Part shown: positions 5,961 through 6,322 of the stretch, piece after piece | Position numbering within the stretch: the first letter of the stretch is position 1 | Layout: each line of letters opens with the position of its first letter | NCBI GenBank assembly: GCA_031282935.1 | Contig: JAITCS010000208.1 | Coordinates: forward strand, 1-6,322 | Source: Cellulomonadaceae bacterium | Lineage (GTDB): Bacteria > Actinomycetota > Actinomycetes > Actinomycetales > Cellulomonadaceae | DNA length: 6,322 bases | Reading direction: 5' to 3' | Made by a program: the position numbers and the translations under genes | The notes under the pieces: model-generated | What the model was told of the DNA's origin: nothing | The model's input: the letters and a program-made list of their open reading frames with translations, nothing else | Database searches by the model: none

Positions 5961-6322
5961 GTGAAGAAAACAAGGAGCCTGACGGCGGTGATTGGCGCTA
6001 AGGGCGGCATAGGCGCCAGTTGTTTGGCGGCGGCGATTGCGCACGGGGCGCAGCAAACCGAGGGGCGGGGCGCGCTGCTTGACCTGGACACTGCGGGCGG
6101 TGGGCTTGAGGTGCTGCTTGGGATTGAGGGCGAGCCGGGAGCGCGGTGGCCTGAGATGCTGGCGGCGTTCGGTGAGGTGGATGGCGGCGGATTGCTGGCG
6201 GCGCTGCCGCGCTGGGGGGCGGTGCCCGTGCTTTCGGCCGCCCGGCAGGCCCCGCAACTGCCGCCCGATGAGTTGGTGCTTGACATTTGCGCCGGTCTGC
6301 TGCGCAACGACGAAACTGTGGT
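5961..6322 (+). CDS. ssd: Ssd/CpaE-like P-loop ATPase (Tad-associated, MinD/ParA superfamily), 5' part only
   Basis: 120 codons are present before the window ends. A deviant Walker A motif KGGIGAS lies at residues 14-20; the signature Lys14 is kept, while the second lysine of MinD/ParA proteins is Ala19, as in CpaE/Ssd relatives. LLDLDTAGGGLEVLLG (39-54), ARWPEM (61-66) and AALPR (80-84) match the actinobacterial Ssd/CpaE-like family (septum-site-determining protein, Rv3660c type). Relatives sit at the head of Tad/Flp pilus-like secretion clusters and probably bind membranes through ATP-driven dimers. GTG at 5961 is chosen because it keeps the strand before the P-loop. Its ribosome binding site is weak. 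GTG 5988 has a better AAGGAG (5972-5977) but would truncate that strand. An in-frame stop at 5895-5897 limits any upstream extension. The usual N-terminal domain of about 100 residues is absent. GC is about 70%. Confidence 0.85.
   Translation, partial: MKKTRSLTAVIGAKGGIGASCLAAAIAHGAQQTEGRGALLDLDTAGGGLEVLLGIEGEPGARWPEMLAAFGEVDGGGLLAALPRWGAVPVLSAARQAPQLPPDELVLDICAGLLRNDETV

Noticed and set aside
5988..5990. GTG at codon 10 of ssd as the real start (AAGGAG at 5972-5977)
   Set aside because: The spacing of 10 nt is acceptable, but starting there removes the beta strand that must precede the P-loop. GTG 5961 is preferred, without certainty.
5835..6257. 140-codon minus-strand reading frame opposite ssd
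   Set aside because: It is antisense to the well-supported P-loop ATPase, is Arg/Pro-rich as expected of GC-rich shadow frames, and fills the divergent promoter region.
1..6322. CRISPR array, transposon, integrase, tRNA or rRNA
   Set aside because: No regular spaced repeats, transposase-like products, tRNA cloverleaf or rRNA motifs were seen on either strand.

Overview
The window looks like a chromosomal, mostly housekeeping segment of an actinobacterium. The evidence is a mycothiol synthase (MshD, a thiol pathway essentially limited to Actinobacteria), an actinobacterial two-domain MutT1 (Nudix plus histidine phosphatase), and a HAD-IB phosphatase divergent from an Ssd/CpaE-like P-loop ATPase, the arrangement seen at Rv3661/Rv3660c in Mycobacterium tuberculosis. 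Hand counts over sampled 60-base lines give about 38-55% GC in most of the interior and 60-75% at both ends. That is low for the phylum and would fit a family such as Actinomycetaceae; this placement is inference.

Layout. Four genes lie on the minus strand and one, cut by the window edge, on the plus strand. Reading the minus strand in transcription order: a HAD-IB phosphatase (5835-4840) and a 357-bp intergenic region rich in inverted repeats (4839-4483). Then comes a tight cluster mshD (4482-3241), ppk1 (3194-738) and mutT1 (699 to beyond base 1), with gaps of 46 and 38 bp. On the plus strand, after a 125-bp divergent promoter region (5836-5960), the first 120 codons of an Ssd/CpaE-type ATPase run off the right end. 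A Tad/Flp-type cluster probably follows, but it lies outside the window.

How the genes relate. MshD makes the last step of mycothiol, the bulk redox thiol. PPK1 makes polyphosphate from ATP. MutT1-type enzymes remove oxidised nucleotides and dinucleoside polyphosphates. The three are likely one transcription unit with a stress and nucleotide-maintenance flavour. The HAD phosphatase and the Ssd-like ATPase belong to a second, divergently controlled unit.

No wholly new system is evident. The points most worth checking are a possible leaderless start for the HAD gene, competing inverted repeats and a DnaA-box-like 9-mer between HAD and ssd, and an apparent lack of the usual N-terminal domain in Ssd. 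Others are amphipathic repeats and a hydrophobic tail added to the HAD enzyme, a roughly 90-residue linker in MshD, a structured 357-bp intergenic region with a plus-strand terminator-like hairpin, and abrupt GC shifts inside two genes.
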